A stretch of 64,000 nucleotides of DNA from Microbacteriaceae bacterium VKM Ac-2854 (GTDB lineage: Bacteria; Actinomycetota; Actinomycetes; Actinomycetales; Microbacteriaceae): the NCBI GenBank assembly GCA_013205085.1, contig JABMLH010000002.1, positions 740,900 to 804,899 of the forward strand, written 5' to 3'. The notes under the pieces were generated by a model, which was not told the origin of the DNA, ran no database searches, and saw only the letters and a program-made list of their open reading frames with translations. Of this stretch, positions 8,752 to 16,596 are shown in pieces (positions within the stretch are counted from its first letter, which is position 1; each line of letters begins with the position of its first letter). The translations under genes were made by a program, and so were the position numbers.

Positions 8752-9620
8752 CCGCGCTCGAGCCCGTGCGCGTGGCCACCGGCGCCGCGCATCCGAGGCT
8801 CTCGCTGAACCAGGCGACCATCAAGTACGCCACGCTCGCGGAGGCGCTCGACGTCACGGCCGCCGCGGGCTACGCGAGCATCGGCCTCTGGCGCGAGCCG
8901 GTGGCCGAGGTCGGCCTGCACGAATCGCTGCGGCTGGTCGCCGAGAGCGGGCTGCGGGTCTCGTCTCTGTGCCGCGGCGGCTTCTTCACGGTTCCCGAGG
9001 GTCCGGCGCGACGCGCGGCGATCGACGAGAACCGTCGAGCGATCGACGAGACCGCGGCCCTCGGCGCGCCCGCCCTGGTGCTGGTCGCGGGCGGCCTGCC
9101 CGAAGGCTCCCGCGACCTGATCGGCGCGCGCGCCCGGGTGCAGGATGCCCTCGGCGAGTTGGCCGATCACGCGCACGGCGCCGGGGTGCAGCTCGCGATC
9201 GAGCCGCTGCATCCGATGTACGCCTCGGATCGCGCCGTCGTGTCGACGCTGGGCCAGGCCCTCGACCTCGCCGCCCCGTTCGCGGCCGACGCCGTCGGCG
9301 TGGTGGTGGACACCTTCCACGTCTGGTGGGATCCGCAGGTGCTGCCGATGATCGCGCGCGCCGGCGCCGAGGGACGCATCGCGAGCTACCAGGTCTGCGA
9401 CTGGGCGACTCCCCTGCCGGCCGACGTGCTGCTCGCGCGGCACTACGTGGGCGATGGCGTGATCGACTTCGCCGTGCTGACCGAGGCCGTGCTGGCCGCC
9501 GGCTACACCGGCGACATCGAGGTCGAGATCTTCAACGCCGACATCTGGGCCGCCCCGTACGCCGAGGTCGCCGCCCGGGTGGCCTCGTCGTTCGCCGACG
9601 TGGTCGCACCCCACCTCTAA
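8748..9620 (+). CDS. Sugar phosphate isomerase/epimerase (AP endonuclease family 2 fold)
   Basis: A 290-residue xylose-isomerase-like TIM barrel opening RLSLNQATIKYATLAEALDVTAAAGYASIGLW. Metal-ligand regions are visible as AIEPLHPMYA, VVDTFHVWWDP and EVEIFNADIW. The ATG at 8748 overlaps the DUF993 stop (ATGA), so the three genes Gfo, DUF993 and isomerase are translationally coupled and should act in one catabolic route. IolE, IolH and OtnI-type enzymes share this fold; the specific reaction cannot be called. Confidence 0.85.
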   Translation: MTALEPVRVATGAAHPRLSLNQATIKYATLAEALDVTAAAGYASIGLWREPVAEVGLHESLRLVAESGLRVSSLCRGGFFTVPEGPARRAAIDENRRAIDETAALGAPALVLVAGGLPEGSRDLIGARARVQDALGELADHAHGAGVQLAIEPLHPMYASDRAVVSTLGQALDLAAPFAADAVGVVVDTFHVWWDPQVLPMIARAGAEGRIASYQVCDWATPLPADVLLARHYVGDGVIDFAVLTEAVLAAGYTGDIEVEIFNADIWAAPYAEVAARVASSFADVVAPHL

Positions 9621-9670
9621 TCTTCGCGGCGCCTCGGGGCTGGAGGGTCCCCGGGCGCCGCGAAACCCCC

Positions 9671-9719
9671 GAAGGGTTGTCACTTTGTCGGTCACTCACC
9701 GACGAACTGACAACCCTTC
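9671..9719. terminator. Long-armed bidirectional hairpin, palindrome family B
   Basis: Outer arms GAAGGGTTGTCA (9671-9682) and TGACAACCCTTC (9708-9719) are perfect, with a second inner stem GTCGGT/ACCGAC around CACTC. It lies between the convergent isomerase and phosphopantetheinyl-transferase-like genes. The arm core GGGTTGTC recurs at 30064-30119. Confidence 0.7.
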
Positions 9720-9726
9720 TAAGAGG

Positions 9727-10335
9727 TCAGCGGGCGAGGGCGACGCTGACCAGCAGCGCCTGGTGCACCGCGGGCTCGCTCAGCGCGTAGTAGGTGTCGG
9801 AGCCGTCGATCCACGCCTCCGGGCTGTCGGCGCGGAAGCGCACCGACTCCGCGGGAACGCGACGGCCGTCGGCCTTGCGGACCGCGTTGACGCGGATCGC
9901 CCGGATCGGGTCCAGCGTCGGATCCGCCGCGACCCGCTCGCGCAGCGTGCGCATCCGTTCGACGTCGATGCCGATGTCGCGGCCCACGGCGAGCGCCGCC
10001 ACCACGGCGCCGTCGCAGTGCGCGATGCTCACGCGCAACGCGGCCGCCTCGCCGAGCAGCACCGGCTTGCCGTGCGGGCCGGAGCAGTCCGCGCAGCGCG
10101 CCTCCACCTCGATGTCGAGCGGATCCGCGCCCAGCGTCTCGGCCGCCAGCTCGCGCACCAGCACGCGGCCGAGCAGGAAGGAGTCGCGCACCTCACGCCG
10201 GGGCGTCGCCTCGTAGCGCAGGCGCTCGGCGAGGGTGAGCAGTCGCAGCATCCGGTGCCGCGCGGAGTCGAGCACCTCGGGGCGGGCCCAGCGGAGCTGG
10301 ACGTCGCCGGTGGCCAGGGTCGGGAGTCCGGTCAT
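9727..10335 (-). CDS. 4'-phosphopantetheinyl transferase superfamily protein with degenerate catalytic motif
   Basis: A 202-residue protein with the Sfp-type layout. A GPHGKPVL loop is followed by LRVSIAHCDGAVVAALA (P1, serine-histidine) and DIGIDVERM (P2, the magnesium-binding Asp/Glu pair). The expected third motif, WxxKEAxxKA, appears only as RAIRVNAVRKADG: the lysine and the conserved glutamate of KEA are replaced by V and N, although the later KADG is kept. Normal members transfer phosphopantetheine from CoA to carrier proteins. Loss of the KE pair suggests altered or lost activity. The ATG at 10335 is chosen because similarity begins just after it. Confidence 0.7.
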   Translation of the reverse strand: MTGLPTLATGDVQLRWARPEVLDSARHRMLRLLTLAERLRYEATPRREVRDSFLLGRVLVRELAAETLGADPLDIEVEARCADCSGPHGKPVLLGEAAALRVSIAHCDGAVVAALAVGRDIGIDVERMRTLRERVAADPTLDPIRAIRVNAVRKADGRRVPAESVRFRADSPEAWIDGSDTYYALSEPAVHQALLVSVALAR

Positions 10336-10388
10336 GTGCCGCACGCTACGCCGCGTTCGCGACGGCACGGTGGCCGGATGGTGAACGC

Positions 10389-11441
10389 TCACTCGCCGAC
10401 GAAGGCGATGCCCAACTGCGCCCGCGCCGCGTCGATCGTGGCGAGCGTCTGCACCGAAGCGTCGAGGGTGCGGAACGGGTGCTCGGTGCGGCCCGCCCCG
10501 ATCGCGCGCGCCACCGCCTCCGCCTCGTGCCAGAGCTCGGCGTGGCGGATGTTGGGCTCGCGCCACTGCCACGGCTCGCGGCCGTCGGTGAACCGCACGA
10601 TGAAGTCGCCGGGCTCGTAGGCGTAGCGGGGCAGGGTGATCGTCGCGTCGCGTCCACCGATCACGGCGAACTGCGGCGTCGTCGCGAGGATGGTCGTGTT
10701 CAGCGACGACTGCGCACCGCCCGCGTGTTCGTTCGCGAAGGTCACCTGCGCGTGCACCTCGCCGGGTCCGGAACCGAATCCCGGGTGGTGCGAGCCGACC
10801 GCGAGGGTCTTCACCGGGCTGCCCAGGGCCCAGTTCGCCAGGGCGACCGGGTAGGTGCCGAGGTCGAGCAACGGCCCGCCGGCCAGAGCCGCGCGCAGAA
10901 TCCGGTGGCTGTCGTCGAAGTACTCGCCGTGCTCCGCGATCACCGTGGTGATCTCACCGAGCACGCCCTCCTCCACCAGGCGACGGATCACCGCGAACTT
11001 GGGCAGGAAGAACGTCCAGATCGCCTCCATCGCGAAGACACCCTGCGCGCGAGCCGCCTCGCGGATCCGACTCGCCTGCTCCGCGTTCAGCGCCAACGGC
11101 TTCTCCACCAGCACGTGCTTGCCGGCGGCGATCGCCAGCAATGCGGCGTCGAGGTGGTTCGGATGCGGTGTGGCGATGTAGACGACGTCGACCTGCGGGT
11201 CCGCGACCAGCGCCTCGGCCGAGGAGTGCGGCGTCGGCGTGAACGCGGTGTCGGCGGCGATGCGATCGGCGAAGGCGATCGCGCGGCCCGCATCCCGCGA
11301 GCAGACCGCCGTGACACGCTGCTGCGTCTTCGCGGCGAGGCCGGCGACGAAGTGCTGCGCGATCCATCCCGGGCCGAGAACGCCCCAGCGCAGCGACGGA
11401 GCCGGGTCGAGGGCGGGCGGGATCATCAGCGCGTCGTTCAT
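10389..11441 (-). CDS. Gfo/Idh/MocA-family oxidoreductase
   Basis: A 350-residue NAD(P)-dependent dehydrogenase with WGVLGPGWIAQHFV as the Rossmann loop (G-x-G-x-x-A) and EKPLALN as the conserved catalytic-lysine motif, followed by the GFO_IDH_MocA C-terminal beta sheet. This organisation resembles dimeric dihydrodiol or D-xylose dehydrogenases. The ATG at 11441 lies 6 bases after a possible -10 CAGAAT (11448-11453), so the transcript may be leaderless. It is divergent from the APC permease gene. Confidence 0.88.
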   Translation of the reverse strand: MNDALMIPPALDPAPSLRWGVLGPGWIAQHFVAGLAAKTQQRVTAVCSRDAGRAIAFADRIAADTAFTPTPHSSAEALVADPQVDVVYIATPHPNHLDAALLAIAAGKHVLVEKPLALNAEQASRIREAARAQGVFAMEAIWTFFLPKFAVIRRLVEEGVLGEITTVIAEHGEYFDDSHRILRAALAGGPLLDLGTYPVALANWALGSPVKTLAVGSHHPGFGSGPGEVHAQVTFANEHAGGAQSSLNTTILATTPQFAVIGGRDATITLPRYAYEPGDFIVRFTDGREPWQWREPNIRHAELWHEAEAVARAIGAGRTEHPFRTLDASVQTLATIDAARAQLGIAFVGE

Positions 11442-11560
11442 CCCGACATTCTGGCGCAATTTGTCCGCATGTCCTAACAAAATGACACTTCGGACGCGGT
11501 GGTCGTCTCCTCGACCCGTCGAAGAATCGGCGACCCGCTCGAACGCGACCGCGCAAGGCC

Positions 11561-11589
11561 CTGACGCCGGACCGGCTCCTGAATAGGCT
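11561..11589 (+). promoter_or_regulatory. Promoter of the APC permease gene
   Basis: CTGACG (11561-11566) and TAGGCT (11584-11589) are spaced by 17 bp, giving a 20-base leader with a GGGAG ribosome binding site before the ATG at 11617. Confidence 0.4.
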
Positions 11590-11616
11590 CGAAGCACTCG
11601 AGATGGGAGCGGATCC

Positions 11617-13014
11617 ATGACCGCAGTAGCCGAGAAGAAGCCCGAGCTCAAGCGCGTCCTCGGCCCGAAGCTGCTGCTGCTCTTCGTGGTCGGCGACATC
11701 CTCGGCACCGGGATCTACGCGCTGACCGGCCAGGTCGCGGCCGAGGTCGGCGGGGCGGCCTGGCTGCCGTTCCTGATCGCGTTCGTCGTCGCGACCATCA
11801 CCGCCTGCTCCTATCTGGAGTTGGTGACCAAGTATCCGCAGGCCGCGGGCGCCGCGCTGTACGCGCACAAGGCCTTCGGCATCCACTTCGTCACCTTCCT
11901 GGTCTGCTTCACGGTGATGGCCTCCGGCATCACCTCCGCCTCCGCCGCGTCCGGCGCCTTCGCCAGCAACTTCGCGATCGGATTCGGGCTCGGCGACGGC
12001 TCGGGCACCCGGCTCACGATCGCGCTGATCTTCATGGCGTGCATCGCGCTGATCAACCTCCGCGGCGTCGCGGAGAGCGTCGGCCTGAATGTGGTGCTGA
12101 CGCTGATCGAGCTGTCGGGGCTGCTGCTGGTGATCTTCGTCAGCTTCTTCGCCGTCTTCGGCGGCCAGGCGGACTTCTCCCGCGTCGTCGCCTTCGAGAC
12201 GCCGGAGGACAAGAGCCTCCTGCTCGCGGTCAGTACGGCGACCTCGCTCGCGTTCTTCGCGATGGTCGGCTTCGAGGACTCGGTCAACATGGCGGAGGAG
12301 ACGAAGGATCCGAGTCGGATCTTCCCGAAGGTGATGCTGAGCGGCCTGGGCATCACCGCGGTGGTCTACATCCTGGTGTCGACCCTCGCCGTCGCCGTCG
12401 TACCGGTCGGCGAGCTGGCCGGCAACGACACGCCGCTGGTCACGGTGGTCGAGACGGCCGCCCCCGACTTCCCGATCTCGACCCTGCTGCCGTTCATCTC
12501 TCTCTTCGCCGTCGCGAACAGCGCCCTGATCAACATGATGATGGCCAGCCGCCTGCTCTACGGCATGAGCAACCAGGGAGTACTGCCGCCGTTCCTGGGC
12601 AATGTCCTGAAGGGTCGCCGGACGCCGTGGGCCGCGATCCTGTTCACCACCGTGATCGCGCTCGCGTTGACGGCGTACGTCTCGCGCGACCCGTCGGATC
12701 CGATCGCCGTGCTGCTGGGCGGCACCACGTCGCTGCTGCTGCTCGCGGTATTCGCCGTGGTGAACGTCGCGGTGCTCGTGCTGCGGCGCCAACCGGTCGA
12801 GCACCAGCACTTCCGCACCCCCACGGCACTGCCGATCATCGGTGCGGTGGCGTGCGTGTACCTCGTGCTGCCCTGGACCTCCGGGCGCGCCATCGAGCAA
12901 TACGAGATCGCGCTCGTGCTGCTCGCCGTCGGCATCGCGCTCTGGCTGGTGACCTTCATCGACCGCCGCGTGCGCGGCTACGGAGTCTCGGAGGAGGCGC
13001 CGCCGGCGGAGTGA
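11617..13014 (+). CDS. APC-superfamily amino acid permease
   Basis: A 465-residue integral membrane protein with about 12 hydrophobic segments. The first helix carries VVGDILGTGIYALTGQVAAEVG, the unwound GxG-type substrate-binding helix of amino acid/polyamine/organocation transporters. Helix 6 contains FFAMVGFEDSVNMAEE (the F-x-G-F-E/D motif), and the loop AEETKDPSRIFPK is typical of the family. It probably imports amino acids by proton symport; specificity is not readable. Single gene with its own promoter, convergent with tetR. Confidence 0.9.
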   Translation: MTAVAEKKPELKRVLGPKLLLLFVVGDILGTGIYALTGQVAAEVGGAAWLPFLIAFVVATITACSYLELVTKYPQAAGAALYAHKAFGIHFVTFLVCFTVMASGITSASAASGAFASNFAIGFGLGDGSGTRLTIALIFMACIALINLRGVAESVGLNVVLTLIELSGLLLVIFVSFFAVFGGQADFSRVVAFETPEDKSLLLAVSTATSLAFFAMVGFEDSVNMAEETKDPSRIFPKVMLSGLGITAVVYILVSTLAVAVVPVGELAGNDTPLVTVVETAAPDFPISTLLPFISLFAVANSALINMMMASRLLYGMSNQGVLPPFLGNVLKGRRTPWAAILFTTVIALALTAYVSRDPSDPIAVLLGGTTSLLLLAVFAVVNVAVLVLRRQPVEHQHFRTPTALPIIGAVACVYLVLPWTSGRAIEQYEIALVLLAVGIALWLVTFIDRRVRGYGVSEEAPPAE

Positions 13015-13017
13015 CGG

Positions 13018-13087
13018 CACGAACGGCGGTCAGGAACACCTCGAAGGCGCCATCGCGCGAACGATCGAGCCTCAGCCGCCGTTCGTG
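13018..13087. terminator. Long-loop palindrome between convergent genes, family C
   Basis: Perfect 12-bp arms CACGAACGGCGG (13018-13029) and CCGCCGTTCGTG (13076-13087), extended by TCAG/CTCAG. The loop is about 46 bases. It separates the convergent APC permease and TetR genes. A related palindrome is at 21104-21165. Confidence 0.6.
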
Positions 13088-13109
13088 CAGCGCCCGCGCC
13101 GGGCGGCGC

Positions 13110-13682
13110 CTACGGAGAACCCCCGCCTAGGCCTCGCAGTGCCGTCGCAACGAGGGCATCCGCGTACTCCGGCGTCAGCGGGCCCGTACGCAGCAGCCAG
13201 CGTTGAGCCAGTGGCGCGAAGATCGCGTCGACGGCGACGTCGAGGTCGAGCCCCGCGGGCAGCTGACCCGCCAGTTGCGCCGAGCGCAGACGCTCACGCC
13301 CCCGCTCGCGGGTCGGCTCTTCCAACCTCTCCCGGTAGTCGTCGGCGAGGCGCTCATCCGCCAGCACGGCGATCGTGAGCGCCCGCAGCGGCACCTCAAA
13401 GACCGGATCGGTGAACTCGGCGACCGTCGCCCGTAGCACGGCGCGCAGATCAGCCTCGAGGTCGCCGGTGTCGGGTAGTCCGGTCGGCTCACTCCGGGCG
13501 AGGATCGACTCGAACAGCACGGCGCCCTTCGACGGCCACCAGCGGTAGATGGTCTGCTTGCCGACACCCGCCCGCGCCGCGATCGCCTCGATCGAGAGCC
13601 GCGCGTAACCGAGTTCGCCGACCAGCACGAACGCTGCGTCGAGGATGGCGGCGCGGGCGGTGGGACTTCGACGTTCGACCAT
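13110..13682 (-). CDS. TetR-family transcriptional repressor
   Basis: A 190-residue regulator. The N-terminal HTH is LSIEAIAARAGVGKQTIYRWWPSKG (about residues 29-53), followed by a helical ligand-binding domain with the TetR_C (PF16859-like) ending seen in actinobacterial repressors of oxidoreductases. It is divergently transcribed from the SDR gene, and the 99-bp spacer holds two copies of the same palindrome, so it very likely represses both genes until a ligand of the SDR pathway appears. Confidence 0.9.
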   Translation of the reverse strand: MVERRSPTARAAILDAAFVLVGELGYARLSIEAIAARAGVGKQTIYRWWPSKGAVLFESILARSEPTGLPDTGDLEADLRAVLRATVAEFTDPVFEVPLRALTIAVLADERLADDYRERLEEPTRERGRERLRSAQLAGQLPAGLDLDVAVDAIFAPLAQRWLLRTGPLTPEYADALVATALRGLGGGSP

Positions 13683-13697
13683 GCCAACAGCCTAGAC

Positions 13698-13712
13698 GAG
13701 ACGCACCGTCTT
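13698..13712. promoter_or_regulatory. TetR operator copy 1, GAGACG-CAC-CGTCTT
   Basis: A 15-bp inverted repeat with one mismatch, 16 bp upstream of the tetR start codon. It has the same half-sites as the perfect copy at 13744-13762. Confidence 0.65.
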
Positions 13713-13743
13713 GACAGCGGTAGTAGATGCGCGCAGGCTGGAG

Positions 13744-13762
13744 GCGAGACGTACCGTCTCGC
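13744..13762. promoter_or_regulatory. TetR operator copy 2, GCGAGACG-TAC-CGTCTCGC
   Basis: A perfect 8+3+8 inverted repeat, 19 bp before the SDR start codon. With copy 1 it forms a two-operator divergon. Confidence 0.7.
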
Positions 13763-13781
13763 TTCACGAAGGGAGATCCGC

Positions 13782-14576
13782 ATGAGCAGGGTCTGGTTGA
13801 TCACCGGAGCACGCACCGGCCTCGGCCGTGCCTTCGCCGAGATCGCGCTGGAGCACGGCGATCGCGTCGTCTCCGCGTCGCGCTCGACCGAGCCGCTCGC
13901 CTCCGAAACCGAGCTGCGCCTCCCCCTCGACGTCACCGACCGCGGCGCCGTCTTCGCCGCCTTCGACCGCGCCGTCGAGCACTTCGCTCGGGTGGATGTG
14001 GTCGTCAACGCGGCCGGGACGCTCTCGCTCGGCATGGTCGAGGAGTTCACCGAGGCCGAGGCCCGTGCGCAGCTGGAGACCAACCTCTTCGGCGCCCTCT
14101 GGGTCAGCCAGGCCGCGATGCGTACGTTCCGCGCCCAGCGTGCAGGCCGCCTCCTGCAGATCTCCAGCCTCGGCGGCGCGATGTCGGCGCCGATGAGCGG
14201 GCTGTACAGCGCGAGCAAGTTCGGCCTCGAGGGCTTCAGCGAGGCGCTGCGCGGCGAGGCCGCAGCCTTCGGAGCCTCGGTCACGATCGTCGAGCCCGGC
14301 GGCTTCGACACTCCGCTGTACACCGCGATGTCCACCACGACTCCGATCGACGCGTACGCCGAGCTGCGCGGCGAGATCGAGCGGATGCAGGCGGGCGGCG
14401 TCGACAGCGCCCCGCGCCTCGCGGCCGAAGCGGTGTGGCGGCTGTCCGAGTCCGCCGATCCGCCCGCGCGCCTCATCCTCGGCGGCTCCGCGTACGACTG
14501 GATCACGGACGCCGCGCGGGCGCGCCTGGCCGACTGGGCGCTCTGGCAGGCGACGTCCCGCTCAGCGGGCGCCTGA
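13782..14576 (+). CDS. Short-chain dehydrogenase/reductase (SDR)
   Basis: A 264-residue classical SDR. The cofactor loop is TGARTGLGRAFAEIA (TGxxxGxG), NAAG follows, and the catalytic pair is YSASKFGLEGFSEAL (YxxxK) preceded by the ISSLGG serine. The C-terminus resembles actinobacterial oxidoreductases acting on small ketones or alcohols. It is preceded by a GGGAG ribosome binding site and paired with a divergent TetR repressor, so it is probably substrate-induced. Confidence 0.9.
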   Translation: MSRVWLITGARTGLGRAFAEIALEHGDRVVSASRSTEPLASETELRLPLDVTDRGAVFAAFDRAVEHFARVDVVVNAAGTLSLGMVEEFTEAEARAQLETNLFGALWVSQAAMRTFRAQRAGRLLQISSLGGAMSAPMSGLYSASKFGLEGFSEALRGEAAAFGASVTIVEPGGFDTPLYTAMSTTTPIDAYAELRGEIERMQAGGVDSAPRLAAEAVWRLSESADPPARLILGGSAYDWITDAARARLADWALWQATSRSAGA

Positions 14577-14580
14577 CTCC

Positions 14581-14652
14581 CCTCCCGCGAGATGCCTCTT
14601 GGGTACGCGACACGCCGAGCGAGGCGTGCAGAAGAGGCATCTCGCAGGGAGG
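14581..14652. terminator. Long-armed palindrome between convergent SDR and sulfurtransferase genes
   Basis: Left arm CCTCCCGCGAGATGCCTCTT (14581-14600) pairs with the region 14632-14652 with one bulge, about 20 bp of stem. The loop of about 31 bases contains its own ACGCC/GGCGT stem. Confidence 0.65.
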
Positions 14653-14663
14653 GGCCGGACGCG

Positions 14664-15509
14664 TCAGGCCTCCGAGCCCACCGCCACCGGCAGCTCGGGG
14701 TGGTTCGACCACTGCGACCACGAGCCCGGGTACAGCGCCGGCTCGTAGCCCGCCAGCGTCAGCGCCACCGCATCCGCCGCCGCCGTCACACCGGAGCCGC
14801 AGTACACGCCGACCGGAGCGTCCGCGCGCACGCCGATCGCCTCGAAGCGCGCGCGCAGTTCGTCCGTGCCGAGGAATCGGCCGTTCGCGTCGACGTTCTC
14901 GGTCGCCGGGGCGTTCAACGCTCCGGGGATGTGACCGGCACGCGGATCGATCGGCTCGGTCTCGCCGCGATAGCGCTCCCCCGCCCGCGCGTCCAGCAGC
15001 ACACCCGTGGCCGGCAGCGCGCCGGCCTCCTCGATGCTCAGGGTCGGCAGCGCGCCGTAGTTCAGCGTGACGTCGCCGGGCTCGACCGTGGTCTCGCCGC
15101 CGACGAGCTCGCGCCCGGAGCCGGTCCATGCGCGCAGCGAGCCGTCCAGCAGGCGCACATCCGCGACGCCCGCGTAGCGCAGCAGCCACCAGGCGCGGGC
15201 CGACGAGAGGTTCTTCAGGTCGTCGTAGACGACGACCGCGTCGCCGTCGCTCAGACCCCAGCTGCGGGCGGCCACCTGCAGCGCCTCGACGGGCGGCAGC
15301 GGGTGCCGGCCGTCACCGGGCTCGCCGTGCTGAGCGAGCTCGTGATCGAGGTCGACGTAGACCGCTCCGGGGATGTGCCCCTCCAGGTACGCGGGCCGGC
15401 CGTCCGGGCGGTCCAGCCGCCAGCGCACGTCGAGCACCACGGGCGGGGTGTCGGAGGCGAGCGCCGCGGCGAGTTCGTCGGCGGTCACGAGAACGGAGGA
15501 GCGGGTCAT
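14664..15509 (-). CDS. sseA: Sulfurtransferase (thiosulfate/3-mercaptopyruvate), two rhodanese domains
   Basis: A 281-residue protein of two rhodanese domains. The N-terminal domain (residues 1-130) is inactive and starts LVTADELAAALAS with LDVRW. The C-terminal one has the active-site loop CGSGVTA with the catalytic Cys at residue 237. CGSGVT is the loop form of mercaptopyruvate-type enzymes, whereas CRxGx[R/T] marks thiosulfate rhodaneses. It moves sulfane sulfur to an acceptor in the cytoplasm. It follows the LysR gene by 22 bp on the same strand and is probably controlled by it. Confidence 0.85.
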   Translation of the reverse strand: MTRSSVLVTADELAAALASDTPPVVLDVRWRLDRPDGRPAYLEGHIPGAVYVDLDHELAQHGEPGDGRHPLPPVEALQVAARSWGLSDGDAVVVYDDLKNLSSARAWWLLRYAGVADVRLLDGSLRAWTGSGRELVGGETTVEPGDVTLNYGALPTLSIEEAGALPATGVLLDARAGERYRGETEPIDPRAGHIPGALNAPATENVDANGRFLGTDELRARFEAIGVRADAPVGVYCGSGVTAAADAVALTLAGYEPALYPGSWSQWSNHPELPVAVGSEA

Positions 15510-15531
15510 GGAGCAACCTTTCGAAAAGTGA

Positions 15532-16407
15532 TCAGGCGGTGAGCTTGTGCACCGCTCGGCGAGCGGTGAAGAACGGTTCCAGGGCGGCGAGCGCCGTCTC
15601 CTCGACCTCGGCCGCGACGCCGCGCCGCGAGACGAGGCGGACGTTGATCGAGCCGAGCGCCGGCAGGTCGCGCCGGATCACCAGGCCGTCGGGCACGCGC
15701 GTGTGCGCGGTCGGCAGCACGGCGACGCCGAGCCCGGCCCTGGCCGCCGCGGTCACACCCTCCAGGCTGGTGGACTCCGCGACGACCCGTACCGCGTGCC
15801 CGTAGGCACCGAGTTGCTGCAAGGCGCGCTGACGCATCCCGCACGGCTCGACGTAGGCCACGAGCGGCAGCGGCGCATCCTCGGGCAGTGCGAACGCGGG
15901 CGCCGAGTACCAGTCCAGCGGCAGTGTGCCGACCTGGCGACCGGGCAGGTCGCCGCCGACGCCGAGGATCACCGCGACATCCACCACTCCGCGCAGCACC
16001 GCATCGCTCAGCTGCGTGGAGCGGTCGATCATGAACTGCACCGGTCGCCCGGGAAAAGCCGCATGAACCGTGCTCAGCAGTTCGGGCAGGATCTGGTCGG
16101 CCGCCGGTTCGGTCGAGCCGACGACGATCGGGTTCTCGTTGACCGCGTCCAGTGCCTCCAGCGCCTCGTCGTGCACCCGGAGGATCCGGCGCGCCTGCAC
16201 CAGCAGGCGCTCGCCGCGCTGGGTGAATTGCGCCTGCCGCCCCGCCTTCTCCACCAGGGTCTGCTGCAGCTTGCGCTCCAGCGAGCGCACGTGCTGAGAG
16301 ACCGTCGGCTGCGAGAGGTGCAGCGCCGAGGCGGCACGACCGAAACCGCCGCAGTCCGCGATGGCCACGAAGGTGCGCAGCTGCACGATATCGAGTGTTT
16401 CGGCCAT
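15532..16407 (-). CDS. LysR-family transcriptional regulator
   Basis: A 291-residue protein. The winged HTH is LRTFVAIADCGGFGRAASALHLSQPTVSQHVRSLE (about residues 10-44), then a type 2 periplasmic-binding effector domain. The ATG at 16407 is the start expected for LysR proteins; a longer frame upstream has no similarity. It is divergent from the penicillin-binding protein gene and upstream of the sulfurtransferase in the same direction. An inverted repeat CTCCGACACA (16459-16468)/TGTGTCGGAG (16517-16526) lies in the divergent spacer and may be its binding region. The ligand is unknown but could be a sulfur compound. Confidence 0.88.
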   Translation of the reverse strand: MAETLDIVQLRTFVAIADCGGFGRAASALHLSQPTVSQHVRSLERKLQQTLVEKAGRQAQFTQRGERLLVQARRILRVHDEALEALDAVNENPIVVGSTEPAADQILPELLSTVHAAFPGRPVQFMIDRSTQLSDAVLRGVVDVAVILGVGGDLPGRQVGTLPLDWYSAPAFALPEDAPLPLVAYVEPCGMRQRALQQLGAYGHAVRVVAESTSLEGVTAAARAGLGVAVLPTAHTRVPDGLVIRRDLPALGSINVRLVSRRGVAAEVEETALAALEPFFTARRAVHKLTA

Positions 16408-16596
16408 GGACAACGACGCTAGCCCGCGGTTCGGACGGCGACCAGCGCAGCCGAAACACTCCGACACATGTCGCCCGGTTGGGGGCGCGCCCGCCGCGAA
16501 TCCGCCGACATTCGGCTGTGTCGGAGGCACAGGTTAGTCTGTCCGGGTTGATAACACGCCCAGTCGCGTCTTATCGGTTACTTAAGGAGCAACTCA

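Noticed and set aside
10954..13020. 688-residue open frame antisense to the APC permease
   Set aside because: Low-complexity His/Asp/Arg composition typical of antisense frames; the plus-strand permease has all transporter motifs and a promoter.
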